From: Pseudobutyrivibrio sp.
GTDB taxonomy: Bacteria; Bacillota; Clostridia; Lachnospirales; Lachnospiraceae
Length of the DNA stretch: 64,000 bases
Direction of reading: 5' to 3'
Assembly (NCBI GenBank): GCA_017557435.1
Contig: JAFYYR010000019.1
Coordinates: forward strand, 1 to 64,000
In this document: in pieces, positions 1 through 9,120 of the stretch
Position numbering within the stretch: the first letter of the stretch is position 1
How the letters are laid out: each line of letters starts with the position of its first letter
Position numbers and translations under genes: made by a program
Notes under the pieces: generated by a model
Database searches by the model: none
The model's input: the letters and a program-made list of their open reading frames with translations, nothing else
Told to the model about the DNA's origin: nothing

Positions 1-2
1 AA

Positions 3-38
3 ATTGACTTAGTGGCTGACGCTTTAAAAGTGGTATAA
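3..38 (+). CDS. 3' end of an unidentified upstream gene (partial)
   Basis: The first bases read as an open frame ending IDLVADALKVV followed by TAA. It looks like the C-terminus of a protein whose body lies outside the window. The fragment is too short to identify. It is co-directional with ychF and separated from it by about 108 bases. Confidence 0.35.
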   Translation: MDLVADALKVV

Positions 39-146
39 AACTTGATGCGAAATTCATCTCCGTGGTACTCGATGTGGTACTCGGTCAAAACCATGAATCG
101 CGGAAAGCCAGTAAAATAAAGGAAAAATGAAGGAGATGAATATATT

Positions 147-1247
147 ATGAAATTAGGCATTGTCGGGCTTCCTAACGTTGGAAAGTCAACACTTTTTAAT
201 TCACTTACAAAGGCTGGCGCACTTGCTGCCAACTATCCATTTGCTACAATCGACCCTAATGTGGGCGTGGTTTCAGTTCCAGATAAGCGTCTTGATGAGC
301 TTACTAAGATGTACAACTCTAAGAAGACAGTACCTGCTACAATCGAGTTCGTTGATATCGCAGGTCTTGTTAAGGGCGCATCAAAGGGCGAGGGTCTTGG
401 TAACCAGTTCCTTGCTAATATCCGTGAGGTAGATGCAATCGTTCACGTGGTACGTTGCTTCGAGGATGCTAATGTAGTTCACGTTGATGGTAGCATTGAT
501 TCTCTTAGAGATATTGAGACAATCAACTTAGAGCTTCTTTTCTCTGATATGGAGGTTATGGAGCGTCGCTATTCTAAGACAGAGCGTTCTGCTCGTATGG
601 ATAAGACTCTTCAGAAGGAAGCTGCTATGCAGAAGCGTCTTTTAGATCACATGGAAGCTGGCAACATGGCTAAGACATTTGAGCTTAACGATGAGGACGA
701 GGAGAGCTACTTCAAGGAGTACAATCTTCTTACAGCTAAGCCAGTTATCTACGCTGCTAATGTAGAGGACGAGGATCTTGCAGACGACGGTGCTAACAAT
801 AAAAATGTACAGGCAGTTCGCGAGTACGCTGCTAAGGAAGGCTCAGAGGTATTCGTTATCTCAGCTCAGATTGAGCAGGAGATTTCAGAGCTTGAGTCTG
901 AGGAAGAGAAGCAGGAGTTCTTAGAGGCTATGGGACTTGAGGAGTCAGGTCTTGATAAGCTTATCACTGCTTCATACAGACTTCTCGGTCTTATTTCTTA
1001 TCTTACATCTGGTGAGGATGAGACACGTGCTTGGACAATTAAGAAGGGAACTAAGGCTCCACAGGCTGCTGGTAAGATTCACACAGACTTCGAGCGTGGC
1101 TTCATCAAGGCTGAGGTTGTAAGCTACGATGACCTTATGGCAAATGGTTCTATGACAGCTGCCAAGGAAAAGGGTCTTGTTCGTATGGAAGGTAAGGAAT
1201 ACGTTGTTGCCGATGGCGATGTAATCACATTTAGATTCAACGTATAA
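147..1247 (+). CDS. ychF: Redox-regulated ATPase/GTPase YchF (Obg family)
   Basis: This is a 366-residue protein, the usual YchF length. The P-loop GLPNVGKST is at residues 7-15 and a [11 protein letters not shown]3 region follows near residue 70. The nucleotide specificity motif reads NVED rather than NKxD, which in this family goes with ATP preference. The C-terminal TGS-like domain carries [13 protein letters not shown]. YchF is a cytosolic, ribosome-associated translational NTPase involved in stress responses. The start ATG follows AAGGAGATG at good spacing. It is probably transcribed alone or with the small gene at 1326. Confidence 0.97.
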   Translation: MKLGIVGLPNVGKSTLFNSLTKAGALAANYPFATIDPNVGVVSVPDKRLDELTKMYNSKKTVPATIEFVDIAGLVKGASKGEGLGNQFLANIREVDAIVHVVRCFEDANVVHVDGSIDSLRDIETINLELLFSDMEVMERRYSKTERSARMDKTLQKEAAMQKRLLDHMEAGNMAKTFELNDEDEESYFKEYNLLTAKPVIYAANVEDEDLADDGANNKNVQAVREYAAKEGSEVFVISAQIEQEISELESEEEKQEFLEAMGLEESGLDKLITASYRLLGLISYLTSGEDETRAWTIKKGTKAPQAAGKIHTDFERGFIKAEVVSYDDLMANGSMTAAKEKGLVRMEGKEYVVADGDVITFRFNV

Positions 1248-1325
1248 TATATAGACATCCTTTGATAGTTGTAATATTATTAGGATAACTAAAGAATATA
1301 GTTTGAGACTCAAAAGGAGGAAATT

Positions 1326-1565
1326 ATGAAGATTACTAACATTAAAGACACAGAAGCATTTTTTAAAGTTATTGATAGCTGCGAAGGCAAAGTAGAATTA
1401 GTTACAGGCGAGGGCGACAGATTAAATCTTAAGTCTAAGCTTTCACAGTTCGTATCACTTGCAAGCATTTTCAAGGCTGATGACACAATCATTCCTGAGC
1501 TTGAGCTTATCGCTTACGAGCCAGAGGATTCAAAGAAGCTCTTAGAGTTCATGATTAGCCAGTAA
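1326..1565 (+). CDS. Conserved small protein of Lachnospiraceae, unknown function
   Basis: This 79-residue soluble protein has a strong AAAGGAGG ribosome binding site. It has no signal peptide, membrane segment or cysteine. A basic, glycine-containing centre (VTGEGDRLNLKSKL) and an acidic C-terminus (YEPEDSKKLLEF) are visible. Similar short proteins are, from memory, conserved in Lachnospiraceae and often carry an unhelpful 'polyA polymerase' label that nothing here supports. It sits 78 bases after ychF and before a hairpin, so it may share the ychF transcript. The function is unknown. Confidence 0.8.
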   Translation: MKITNIKDTEAFFKVIDSCEGKVELVTGEGDRLNLKSKLSQFVSLASIFKADDTIIPELELIAYEPEDSKKLLEFMISQ

Positions 1566-1582
1566 TAAATATTTAAAACAAT

Positions 1583-1620
1583 GGGGTTCTTGGTGGGTTA
1601 CTACTAAGGACCCCTTACTA
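1583..1620 (+). terminator. Hairpin after the 79-residue gene, weak terminator
   Basis: GGGGTTCTT (1583-1591) pairs with AAGGACCCC (1606-1614) with one G-T pair. Only a short T-rich stretch follows, so termination may be partial. Confidence 0.45.
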
Positions 1621-1654
1621 ATGTGCAAGATTTTTTTGACTGAGGAGTATAGAC

Positions 1655-2593
1655 ATGCTAGACAATTTGATTTTTTGCTTGAACGCCACCTTACCAATCT
1701 TTCTTTTGATGGTACTTGGATATTTATTTAAGGTTTTTAAGATTTTTAATGAGGGTTTGACAAAAGGTATTAATGCTTTCGTCTTTAAAATTGCACTACC
1801 GGTTCTTGTTTATAAGGAGCTTGCCACTTCAGAGGTGGAAGCACTGTGGGATGGTGGATTCATCATCTTTTGTTTTGTGGCCACATTTGCATCTATCCTA
1901 ATTGGATGGGCAGTGGCATTTATATTTAAGGATAAGCTAGTTAGGACAGAATTCATTCAGGGTACATACCGAAGCAGCGCAGCACTTTTAGGTGTTGGTA
2001 TAGCCACTAATCTATACGGCAGCGCAGGTATGACACCACTTATGATTATTGGCGCCGTGCCACTTTACAATGTGGCTGCGGTAATACTTTTGACAACAGG
2101 CACTAATGAGGGCAAAATCACCCCAGCACTTATTAAGAAGACATTAATAGGAGTTATTACAAATCCTATTATTATCGGTATTACACTGGGATTACTTCGC
2201 TCGTTGATTCCTGTTTCAATCATACTTCCTAAGACACTTAATTATGTGGCTGACTTGGCTACACCACTGGGACTTATGGCCCTTGGAGCAAGCTTTAGAT
2301 TTGATGAGGCTATTAAAAAGGTGGCGCCTACACTGCTTGCTACATTATTTAAGCTGATCATCTTCTGCGGAATATGGATTCCAGTTGCCATAGCTCTTGG
2401 CTACAGTCATGACAAATTGGTGGCAGTTCTTATTATGACTGGCTCACCTACAACTGTTAGCTCATTTGTAATGGCCAAGTCCATGGGATATGATGGCACG
2501 GTGTCAGCGGGAACTGTCATGCTTACCACCATTTTGTCGGCATTTACTTTGACCCTATGGCTTTACATTCTTAGAACTCTTGGGTTAATATAA
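1655..2593 (+). CDS. AEC-family transporter (auxin efflux carrier-like permease)
   Basis: This is a 312-residue integral membrane protein with about ten hydrophobic segments, two halves of five joined by a charged loop near residue 160, as in the AEC/PIN-type family. The opening segment with LPIFLLMVLGYLFK and the GSPTTVSSFVMA stretch near residue 265 are typical. Bacterial members are proposed to export or exchange small organic acids such as malate. The substrate cannot be told from sequence. It has its own ribosome binding site (TGAGGAG) and a terminator at 2611, so it is probably a single-gene unit. Confidence 0.88.
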   Translation: MLDNLIFCLNATLPIFLLMVLGYLFKVFKIFNEGLTKGINAFVFKIALPVLVYKELATSEVEALWDGGFIIFCFVATFASILIGWAVAFIFKDKLVRTEFIQGTYRSSAALLGVGIATNLYGSAGMTPLMIIGAVPLYNVAAVILLTTGTNEGKITPALIKKTLIGVITNPIIIGITLGLLRSLIPVSIILPKTLNYVADLATPLGLMALGASFRFDEAIKKVAPTLLATLFKLIIFCGIWIPVAIALGYSHDKLVAVLIMTGSPTTVSSFVMAKSMGYDGTVSAGTVMLTTILSAFTLTLWLYILRTLGLI

Positions 2594-2610
2594 GATTTAA
2601 TAAATCATTT

Positions 2611-2640
2611 AAATGCAGCTTTTATCGGCTGCATTTTAAA
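2611..2640 (+). terminator. Rho-independent terminator after the AEC transporter
   Basis: AAATGCAGC (2611-2619) pairs with GCTGCATTT (2628-2636), followed by T-rich sequence. Confidence 0.75.
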
Positions 2641-2674
2641 TTGATAGTTTTAGATATGAGGAGAGTATAAAAGT

Positions 2675-3892
2675 ATGCGAGCATACGAAAGATTGTTGAA
2701 CTATGTAAAGATATACACTACAAGTGACGAGGAGAGCACAACTGTGCCTTCTACAGCCCGTCAGTTTGATTTGGCTAAGATTCTCGTTGAGGAATTGAAG
2801 TCACTTGGTGTAGCAGATGCCAGAGTAGATGACAAGTGCTATGTTTACGGCACTATCCCTGCCACAGCAGGCTACGAGGACAAGAAATCTATAGGCTTCA
2901 TCGCCCACATGGATACTGCACCTGATTTTACAGGTGAGAATGTTAATCCTATCGTGGAGGAGAACTACGACGGCGAGGATGTGGTACTTGGCACATCAGG
3001 CAGAGTGATTTCTGTTGCTGATTTCCCACATCTTAAGTCACTTAAGGGCCGTACTTTGATTCACACAGATGGCACTACACTTCTTGGGGCTGATGACAAA
3101 TCAGGTATCGCCGAGATTATGACATTTGTGGAGGAGATTATTAACAGCAATGAGCCACACGGCAAGATTTGCATTGGATTTACTCCAGACGAGGAGATTG
3201 GCGCAGGCGCAGATCATTTTGATGTGAAGACATTTGGCGCTGACTTCGCATATACGGTAGATGGTGGCGAGGAGAATGCAGTTGAATACGAGAATTTCAA
3301 TGCAGCAGGAGCTACTGTTAAATTCACTGGTGTAAATATTCACCCTGGCGATGCTAAGGATATCATGGTTAATGCAGCCCTTGTTGCTATGGAATTTAAC
3401 GCTATGCTTCCACCAACAGAGGTGCCTAGCAAGACTAGCGGCTACCAGGGATTCTTCCATTTGACAGATATGTCAGGTGAGGTTTCTTCTGCTAAGCTTT
3501 CTTATATTATTCGTGACCATGACGAGAAGAAATTTGCTGATAAAAAGCAGGTGATGGAGCATGCAGCCAATATCATCAATCAGAAATATGGTGAGGGCAC
3601 ATGCGTCCTTGAAATAAAGGATCAGTATCAGAACATGCTTGAGAAAATCAAGCCACACATGTTCCTTATCGACTATGCATTTAAGGCGCTTGAGGATGCT
3701 GGGGAGAATCCAAAGGCTGTTGCTATTCGTGGCGGTACTGACGGCGCGAGACTTTCATTTATGGGACTTCCATGTCCAAATCTTGGCACAGGTGGCTACA
3801 ATTTCCATGGCCCTATGGAGCACATTACAGCAGAGGGCATGGACACTGTAGTGAAGGTGCTTCACGGCATTGTCCGCCAATTCGCCAACTAA
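2675..3892 (+). CDS. pepT: Peptidase T (tripeptide aminopeptidase, M20 family)
   Basis: This 405-residue cytosolic zinc peptidase releases the N-terminal residue of tripeptides. The first metal motif is AHMDTAPD near residue 90. GADDKSGIAEI carries the bridging aspartate near residue 143, and PDEEIGAGAD contains the catalytic and metal glutamates near residue 177. DGGEEN and HPGDAKD of the lid and dimerisation region follow, and the terminal NFHGPME histidine is present. Length and motif order match PepT fully. The ribosome binding site is GAGGAG. It is followed by a long hairpin element rather than a simple terminator. Confidence 0.97.
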   Translation: MRAYERLLNYVKIYTTSDEESTTVPSTARQFDLAKILVEELKSLGVADARVDDKCYVYGTIPATAGYEDKKSIGFIAHMDTAPDFTGENVNPIVEENYDGEDVVLGTSGRVISVADFPHLKSLKGRTLIHTDGTTLLGADDKSGIAEIMTFVEEIINSNEPHGKICIGFTPDEEIGAGADHFDVKTFGADFAYTVDGGEENAVEYENFNAAGATVKFTGVNIHPGDAKDIMVNAALVAMEFNAMLPPTEVPSKTSGYQGFFHLTDMSGEVSSAKLSYIIRDHDEKKFADKKQVMEHAANIINQKYGEGTCVLEIKDQYQNMLEKIKPHMFLIDYAFKALEDAGENPKAVAIRGGTDGARLSFMGLPCPNLGTGGYNFHGPMEHITAEGMDTVVKVLHGIVRQFAN

Positions 3893-3935
3893 TGTGGCAA
3901 AATTATATGACACATATTTAGTTGATAAACTATAT

Positions 3936-4028
3936 GATAAAGCTGTAGATAACAAGCTATTAGAATTGTGAAGATGACATGTAGTCATCGGAACAATTAC
4001 TAATGCTTGTTAGCGTAAGAGCTTTATC
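3936..4028 (+). repeat. Long nested intergenic hairpin, copy 1 of the AGCGTAA-loop family
   Basis: Nested complementary arms are GATAAAGCT 3936-3944 with AGCTTTATC 4020-4028, AACAAGC 3951-3957 with GCTTGTT 4005-4011, ATTAG 3959-3963 with CTAAT 4000-4004, AATTGT 3964-3969 with ACAATT 3993-3998, and GATGAC 3973-3978 with GTCATC 3984-3989. An asymmetric internal loop has GTAGAT on the left and AGCGTAAG on the right. Copies with different stems but a very similar loop lie at 11633 and 24715. It sits between pepT and a YitT gene and may act in RNA. Confidence 0.75.
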
Positions 4029-4062
4029 TCAAAGTATAAGGATAATTAATAGGGGTAGTATA

Positions 4063-4929
4063 ATGTCTTCAGAGAAGAGAAAAGAGCTTTGTATTGATAT
4101 ATTAATGGATGCTTTGTCAGGCTTGTGCATTGGTATTGCTCTATATAATTTTGCCGCTGATGCAAAGTTTCCACTTACTGGTTTTACCGGTATCGCCATG
4201 ATTTTCTACCAGTATTTCAGATGGAATATTGGTATGCTTACTTTGGTCATGAACATACCGCTGATTTTTATTTGCTACAAGATACTTGGCAAAAAGTTTT
4301 TGTTTAAGAGCCTTAAGACTATGGCTATCGGCACAGTTTTCATGGATTTTGTGGCACCATATATTCCAAAGGTGACCATAGGCAATCCACTTTTAAATGC
4401 CATGATTGTAGGTGTGTTTACAGGGCTGGGCTATGCCCTTGTTTACATGCGCAATTCATCTACTGGTGGTGCGGATTTTATCATGATGTTGATTAAGGCC
4501 AAGCATCCACACATGACTCTTGGTAGAATATTTTTCATTGTGGATGTGGTTATAATCGTTATAGATACCATCGCTTATGCCCATTCATTTGAGGCGCTTT
4601 GCTACGGTTTTGTCATCAGCTACATCGGTTCAATCGTAGTTGATAAGGTGATGATTTCTGCAGATTCTGGTATGATGTGCATGATTGTTACCAACAAGGC
4701 AGAGGCTATTGCCGATGCAATCGACAAGGCAGTGGAGCGAGGAACCACCATTTTTACTGCAAAGGGCGGTTACAAGGGCGATGAGAGACAGGTGCTTATG
4801 TGCGCTTGCTCCGACAAGCAGATGTACCAGGTAAATCGTGTTGCAAAAAAGATAGATGTTGACGCATTTATTGTTATAATGGAATCAAAGGCAGTGTATG
4901 GCGAGGGGTTCAAACGATTTAAAGGATAG
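4063..4929 (+). CDS. YitT family membrane protein (DUF161 and DUF2179)
   Basis: This is a 288-residue protein with an N-terminal membrane domain of five or six helices. The motif NSSTGGADFIMMLI near residue 135 is characteristic. A C-terminal soluble DUF2179-like domain reads GMMCMIVTNKAEAIADAI and GTTIFTAKGGYKG. The function of YitT proteins is not established; transport or sensing has been suggested. The start at 4063 is chosen because AGGGGTAG lies just before it and the upstream in-frame ATG at 4003 falls inside the hairpin element. It is likely co-transcribed with udk, 23 bases downstream. Confidence 0.9.
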   Translation: MSSEKRKELCIDILMDALSGLCIGIALYNFAADAKFPLTGFTGIAMIFYQYFRWNIGMLTLVMNIPLIFICYKILGKKFLFKSLKTMAIGTVFMDFVAPYIPKVTIGNPLLNAMIVGVFTGLGYALVYMRNSSTGGADFIMMLIKAKHPHMTLGRIFFIVDVVIIVIDTIAYAHSFEALCYGFVISYIGSIVVDKVMISADSGMMCMIVTNKAEAIADAIDKAVERGTTIFTAKGGYKGDERQVLMCACSDKQMYQVNRVAKKIDVDAFIVIMESKAVYGEGFKRFKG

Positions 4930-4952
4930 AAAGATTTAGACGAGGTTATTAT

Positions 4953-5579
4953 ATGTCAGAGAAGATATGCGTTCTTGGCGTAGCAGGTGGATCTGCTTCA
5001 GGCAAGACTACAATCATCAACAAATTACAGGATTATTTTGGAGAGGACATTGCAGTAATCAGCCATGATGCTTACTACAAGGCTCATCCAGATATGACTC
5101 TTGAGGAGAGAAGTCATCTGAATTACGACCACCCAGATTCATTTGAATCAGACAGAATGGCAGAGGACGTTAGAAAGCTCATTAAGGGCTACGCCATCGA
5201 CATGCCAGTTTACGACTATGTGGTTCACAATCGCTCTGAGGAGACAGTTCGCATCGAGCCTAAGACAGTAATCGTCATGGAGGGTATTCTTATCTTAGAG
5301 AATAAGGAACTTAGAGACCTTATGGATATTAAGATATTCGTAGATACGGATGCAGATGAGCGCCTTATGCGTCGAATCAAGCGTGATATGATTGAGAGAG
5401 GCCGTAGCATCGAGTCAATCATCGACCAGTATTCTCAGACTGTTAAGCCTATGCATGAGGAATTCGTAGAGCCATCGAAAAAATATGCTGACATCATCAG
5501 TCCTCGCGGTGGCGAGAATGCAGCAGGTCTTGATATGCTTATCACATACATGACTAAGAAATTGCATGCAGAACTATAA
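4953..5579 (+). CDS. udk: Uridine kinase
   Basis: This 208-residue cytosolic enzyme phosphorylates uridine and cytidine to UMP and CMP in pyrimidine salvage. The Walker A motif GGSASGKTT is at residues 12-20. SHDAYYKAH is the substrate loop, YDHPDSFES follows, and MEGILIL is the Walker B region. The lid arginines lie in RLMRRIKRDMIERGRS. Length and motif order match Udk. It follows the YitT gene closely and ends at a clear terminator. Confidence 0.96.
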   Translation: MSEKICVLGVAGGSASGKTTIINKLQDYFGEDIAVISHDAYYKAHPDMTLEERSHLNYDHPDSFESDRMAEDVRKLIKGYAIDMPVYDYVVHNRSEETVRIEPKTVIVMEGILILENKELRDLMDIKIFVDTDADERLMRRIKRDMIERGRSIESIIDQYSQTVKPMHEEFVEPSKKYADIISPRGGENAAGLDMLITYMTKKLHAEL

Positions 5580-5597
5580 TAGAATATGATAATTTAT

Positions 5598-5626
5598 AAG
5601 AGGCACCGTAAGTGCCTCTTAATTTT
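5598..5626 (+). terminator. Rho-independent terminator after udk
   Basis: AAGAGGCAC (5598-5606) and GTGCCTCTT (5612-5620) form a perfect 9-bp stem with a 5-nt loop, followed by AATTTT. It falls inside the longest possible frame of the next gene, which supports the later start at 5646. Confidence 0.85.
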
Positions 5627-5645
5627 AAAAATAACTGGAGAGATT

Positions 5646-6875
5646 ATGGCATCAATAAAAAATATTAAATTACATATTGTTTTGTTCTGGGCTGTGGTTC
5701 TGGCTGCTGGGATTTTTACCCTACAGTATTCCACAGGTTCTATTAATACTGTGGTGGCAGTTCTTGCTGCAGTTGGCTTCATAGTTTCAATAGTTAAGTC
5801 ATATAAAAAGGATGGTTTCATCAGAGATAGTTTTGCTCTAAATACCAGTGCTGGTCGCAAGCCGGTGTACGATTATATACGATTTTTGGCTGTTATTTTA
5901 GTAATTGTGGTCCATGTAATTGGCGTGGATTTAGACATAGCAGTTGATATGGCAGGCACACCTATTTTTGCAGGCCTTGATTTTGCTAGATGGTGGGCAC
6001 TGAATTGCAACGTACTTTTTGTAATGCTTTCTGGCGCACTTTTGCTTCCATACAAGGAGGAGCCGGTTTTATCATTTTATGGTAAGAGACTTACTAAAAT
6101 CGTGATACCGCTGGTGGTTTATTACATGTGGTACTACTCATTTTTCGGACAGAGAACTGAGGGCACGCTAGATTCACCACTTGATATAGTTCTTGGAATT
6201 CTTACCGCAGATATCAAAAGCGTGGGAGCCTATCATTTCTGGCTTTTATATGTGATTATCGCAATTTACATTGTGGTTCCATTTTTGAGAATGATGCTTA
6301 AAAATGTTTCCTATGAGCATCTTACAGGACTTGTGGTTGTGACCATCATTATCCTGACCTATGCCACTTATTTACCGCTTAAGACTGGATTTGACGTCAG
6401 TTATTTAGGATGGTGCGGCGTAGCTATCGCAGGCTACTGGTGCGCAAAAGAGGAGAGTAGAAAGTACGACAAGTGGCTGATACTATTTGGCATATTTGCT
6501 AGTGTTGGCATGGGGCTTGTATTTACATACGACATTTTCTACAGCAATACTCTATGGAATCTTTCACCATATAGAGTGCTGACAGGACTTGGCTTATTTG
6601 CCATTTTCTTCAGTGTGAAAAATAAGCTTAGAGATTTCTGGTTCATTAGACTTGTAAGCAAATACGGATTTTCCATAATGTTGATTCACTACTGGATTAT
6701 AGGAAATGTTTTAAGAAAAATCTGCGGCATTGGCTCTGTAATGTACAGAGGAATGGGCGCTGTCATTTCGGTGGTTGTCACACTTTTACTTTCATTTGTG
6801 GCCGCTTACTTAATAGACAATTTGATTGTGTCAATTTTTACATATTTGATTGATAAAATAAAAAGGATAAAATAA
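5646..6875 (+). CDS. Membrane acyltransferase 3 family protein
   Basis: This is a 409-residue protein with about ten to eleven membrane helices. The acyltransferase-3 signature region reads YDYIRFLAVILVIVVHV, with the family histidine at the end of the helix. An arginine-containing YGKRLTKIVIPLVVYY segment follows. Members O-acetylate cell-surface polysaccharides or peptidoglycan; the target is not predictable here. Two extra hydrophobic helices precede the conserved core. The start at 5646 follows TGGAGAG and lies after the udk terminator, so an extended frame from 5586 is unlikely. Confidence 0.88.
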   Translation: MASIKNIKLHIVLFWAVVLAAGIFTLQYSTGSINTVVAVLAAVGFIVSIVKSYKKDGFIRDSFALNTSAGRKPVYDYIRFLAVILVIVVHVIGVDLDIAVDMAGTPIFAGLDFARWWALNCNVLFVMLSGALLLPYKEEPVLSFYGKRLTKIVIPLVVYYMWYYSFFGQRTEGTLDSPLDIVLGILTADIKSVGAYHFWLLYVIIAIYIVVPFLRMMLKNVSYEHLTGLVVVTIIILTYATYLPLKTGFDVSYLGWCGVAIAGYWCAKEESRKYDKWLILFGIFASVGMGLVFTYDIFYSNTLWNLSPYRVLTGLGLFAIFFSVKNKLRDFWFIRLVSKYGFSIMLIHYWIIGNVLRKICGIGSVMYRGMGAVISVVVTLLLSFVAAYLIDNLIVSIFTYLIDKIKRIK

Positions 6876-6913
6876 TACAAAGGGAGTATTCATTTTAGAA
6901 AGGGTAATTTAAA

Positions 6914-7258
6914 ATGCATGAATTAGGTATTGTATTTCACGTGGCTAAGCAGGTAGAGGCTATTGCTGCTGAGAATAAGGCTAAGCATATTGATGAGGTT
7001 GTGCTTTCAATTGGAGAGGTTTCCACAGTTATTCCAGATTATCTTATCGATTGCTGGGGATGGAATGCTAAGAAATTTCCTCTTATAGAAGGAAGCAAGC
7101 TCACTTGCGAGACTATCAAGGCAGTGTCATTTTGCGAGGATTGCCATCAGGAGTATGAGACTGTAGCCCACGGCAAGACATGTCCACATTGCGGCAGTGA
7201 GAACACCTATCTTGTTACTGGAAATGAAGTAATCCTCAAGGAAGTTATTGCGGATTAG
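6914..7258 (+). CDS. hypA: HypA-like nickel metallochaperone for hydrogenase maturation
   Basis: This 114-residue protein has the HypA N-terminus MHEL, whose His2 and Glu3 help bind nickel in the family. A C-terminal zinc site is formed by CEDC and CPHC near residues 75-78 and 94-97. HypA delivers nickel, with HypB, to [NiFe] hydrogenase. No other hyp or hydrogenase gene is in the window, so the partner is elsewhere or the protein has been adapted. It lies between two acyltransferase genes with only short gaps. Confidence 0.88.
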   Translation: MHELGIVFHVAKQVEAIAAENKAKHIDEVVLSIGEVSTVIPDYLIDCWGWNAKKFPLIEGSKLTCETIKAVSFCEDCHQEYETVAHGKTCPHCGSENTYLVTGNEVILKEVIAD

Positions 7259-7285
7259 AGACTTGAGTATTTAGGAGAATAATAG

Positions 7286-8353
7286 ATGAATCAATCAAAA
7301 AGTAATTCCATTCAAGGATTGCGATTTTGGGCGATAGGATTAATAATTGCATCCCACTGCGGATTTTTATCCCAGGGAGGACTGGGCAACTGCATATTTT
7401 TTGCAATGAGTGGCTTTTTCGCATGCCAGCCATTTGCCGATGGTGACTACGAGTACAGCTATTTTAGCCCAGCTAGTTTTTTTAAGTATTATATCAAGCG
7501 AATCCTTAGAATCATGCCTGTGGCATGGCTTGTGATGGCATTTGCAGCCTGGGGACTTCGCTATCTCGATTTTAGAGATTTCACCACTGAAAATAGTTTG
7601 CTTTTAAACATGCTTTTCATTAATAGCAAGGGACATCTGTGGTTCTTGCAGCAGGAGGTTTTCTTTTACATATTGGCTCCATTTATGATTCTTATAATTG
7701 GGCTTGTGAAAAAGATTCTTTCGGTTGTGATAAAAAGAGGCGCGCTGAATCTTGTGATTTTCATATTGCTGACAGTATGCGTTTTCTTATCTTATAGATA
7801 TTTGCCACTTACAGGTATTTTGCTTAAGGGCAATGGGGCAGCTACAGTGCCAATGCTTTGGCTTTTCCTTATTGGTATGTCATTTGCATATTTGTACAAG
7901 GTACTTAAAGTGGACATTAAGGCATCCAAATCTATAGCCTCACTATTTTCAGTTGTGGGCTCCATGTTTGTGGTGGCTTGTCTCATTCTTACCATTGTCA
8001 CATCTGAGGAGATTCTCTCTGGAATCGATGGCAAATACGCTGGATTTCACGTGGGATGGGAGCATCAGATTTTATGTGCTTATTTAGCGGCAACTGTTTT
8101 AGTGATACTTCTCTTGTTGCCAAAGTACAGCTTAGTTAACAAGTTCCTTGGCAACAGAGTATTTACAGCTCTTGGCAACGCATCATTTAGCATGTATTTA
8201 ATTCATTTCTTCTTGATAGGATTTTTCGCAGAGCTTTCTGTTTACAGCAGACTTCTTGTGGTAGGAGTGCTGAGTGTAGCTGTGGCGCTGATGCTTTACA
8301 ACTATGTGGAGCAGCCTATTATGGCCGCCAGCAAGAAATGGTTTAGAAAATAA
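7286..8353 (+). CDS. Membrane acyltransferase 3 family protein, second copy
   Basis: This 355-residue polytopic protein begins with the acyltransferase-3 core (SIQGLRFWAIGLIIASHCG), and the conserved histidine is at the end of helix 1. The motif FFAMSGFFA and a basic YYIKRILRIMPVAW segment match the family. It differs from the protein at 5646 by lacking extra N-terminal helices. A role in acylating an envelope glycan is inferred. It starts 27 bases after hypA, behind TTAGGAGAA, and is followed by a strong bidirectional terminator. Confidence 0.87.
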   Translation: MNQSKSNSIQGLRFWAIGLIIASHCGFLSQGGLGNCIFFAMSGFFACQPFADGDYEYSYFSPASFFKYYIKRILRIMPVAWLVMAFAAWGLRYLDFRDFTTENSLLLNMLFINSKGHLWFLQQEVFFYILAPFMILIIGLVKKILSVVIKRGALNLVIFILLTVCVFLSYRYLPLTGILLKGNGAATVPMLWLFLIGMSFAYLYKVLKVDIKASKSIASLFSVVGSMFVVACLILTIVTSEEILSGIDGKYAGFHVGWEHQILCAYLAATVLVILLLLPKYSLVNKFLGNRVFTALGNASFSMYLIHFFLIGFFAELSVYSRLLVVGVLSVAVALMLYNYVEQPIMAASKKWFRK

Positions 8354-8368
8354 TATATTTTTACAGGA

Positions 8369-8403
8369 AAAGAACCTCGGGTGGCTGAAGCCCGAGGTTC
8401 TTT
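8369..8403. terminator. Strong hairpin terminator, probably bidirectional
   Basis: AAAGAACCTCGGG (8369-8381) and CCCGAGGTTCTTT (8391-8403) form a perfect 13-bp stem with a 9-nt loop. A- and T-rich flanks suit termination of both the rightward acyltransferase and the leftward J-domain operon. Confidence 0.85.
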
Positions 8404-8485
8404 ACGGTTTTGCATATCCCCGGAATGAATATGCAAAGTAGGGAGAAAATATATGAATGGTCCGAATGACCTAGTAATAAACTAA

Positions 8486-9118
8486 TTAAAGGAAACAACA
8501 AAGATTGCATAATAGATTGAGGAAGGCCATGCTGATGCACCAACGTGCAAATCCAGCATATGGTCTGGCGTAGCCGTAGCTTGCGCCTCTGGTCTCATAC
8601 CAGCTTCTGCTCCAATCTATACTCTGTTGAAACTGTCTATATCTAAAGTTGCCAGGCTCTAAGGCGATGGCACGTCTGATAAACTCTCTAGCATCGTTGA
8701 GATTGCCCATTCCCTGGGAAGCAACTGATGCGAAGAAATACCATTGACCATTGCGCTGCTCATCTGGAATAGATGAAAGTACATTTAGCGCAGCGGCAAA
8801 CTGTCTTGCATTAATGTAATTGGCTGCAGCCTGCATCTCCATAGATGCCTGTGAATAGCTGTAGGAATAACTATTGTAGCTGCTTCCTGAGTAGCCATAG
8901 GAGCTACCTCCGAAAGAGGAACCACCATTTTGGCGCTCGTCCATTATCTGATTGTAAGCTGCTTGTATTTCTTTGAACTTTTCCTCAGCCTGATCCCTGT
9001 TTGGATTGTTAACATTGGCATCAGGATGGTACTTTCTACTGAGGGTGCGGTAAGCTTTTTTGATATCCTCTTCTGAGGCACTCTGACTTACTCCCAAAAC
9101 CCTATAAGGATCTATCAT
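8486..9118 (-). CDS. J-domain (DnaJ-like) protein
   Basis: This is a 210-residue protein. Residues 1-65 form a J domain with the HPD motif in [10 protein letters not shown], which stimulates DnaK ATPase activity. A Ser/Tyr/Gly-rich linker follows, then a TPR-like helical region ([34 protein letters not shown]). The C-terminus is hydrophobic and has four cysteines ([17 protein letters not shown]). It lacks the zinc and substrate domains of full DnaJ. It is the last gene of a leftward trio, two bases after the DUF5685 gene, which suggests a joint function. Confidence 0.9.
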   Translation of the reverse strand: MIDPYRVLGVSQSASEEDIKKAYRTLSRKYHPDANVNNPNRDQAEEKFKEIQAAYNQIMDERQNGGSSFGGSSYGYSGSSYNSYSYSYSQASMEMQAAANYINARQFAAALNVLSSIPDEQRNGQWYFFASVASQGMGNLNDAREFIRRAIALEPGNFRYRQFQQSIDWSRSWYETRGASYGYARPYAGFARWCISMAFLNLLCNLCCFL

Positions 9119-9120
9119 TA

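Noticed and set aside
62-83. Direct repeat GTGGTACTCG twice, 12 bases apart, before ychF
   Set aside because: Only two short copies are present and nothing else supports an operator or element.
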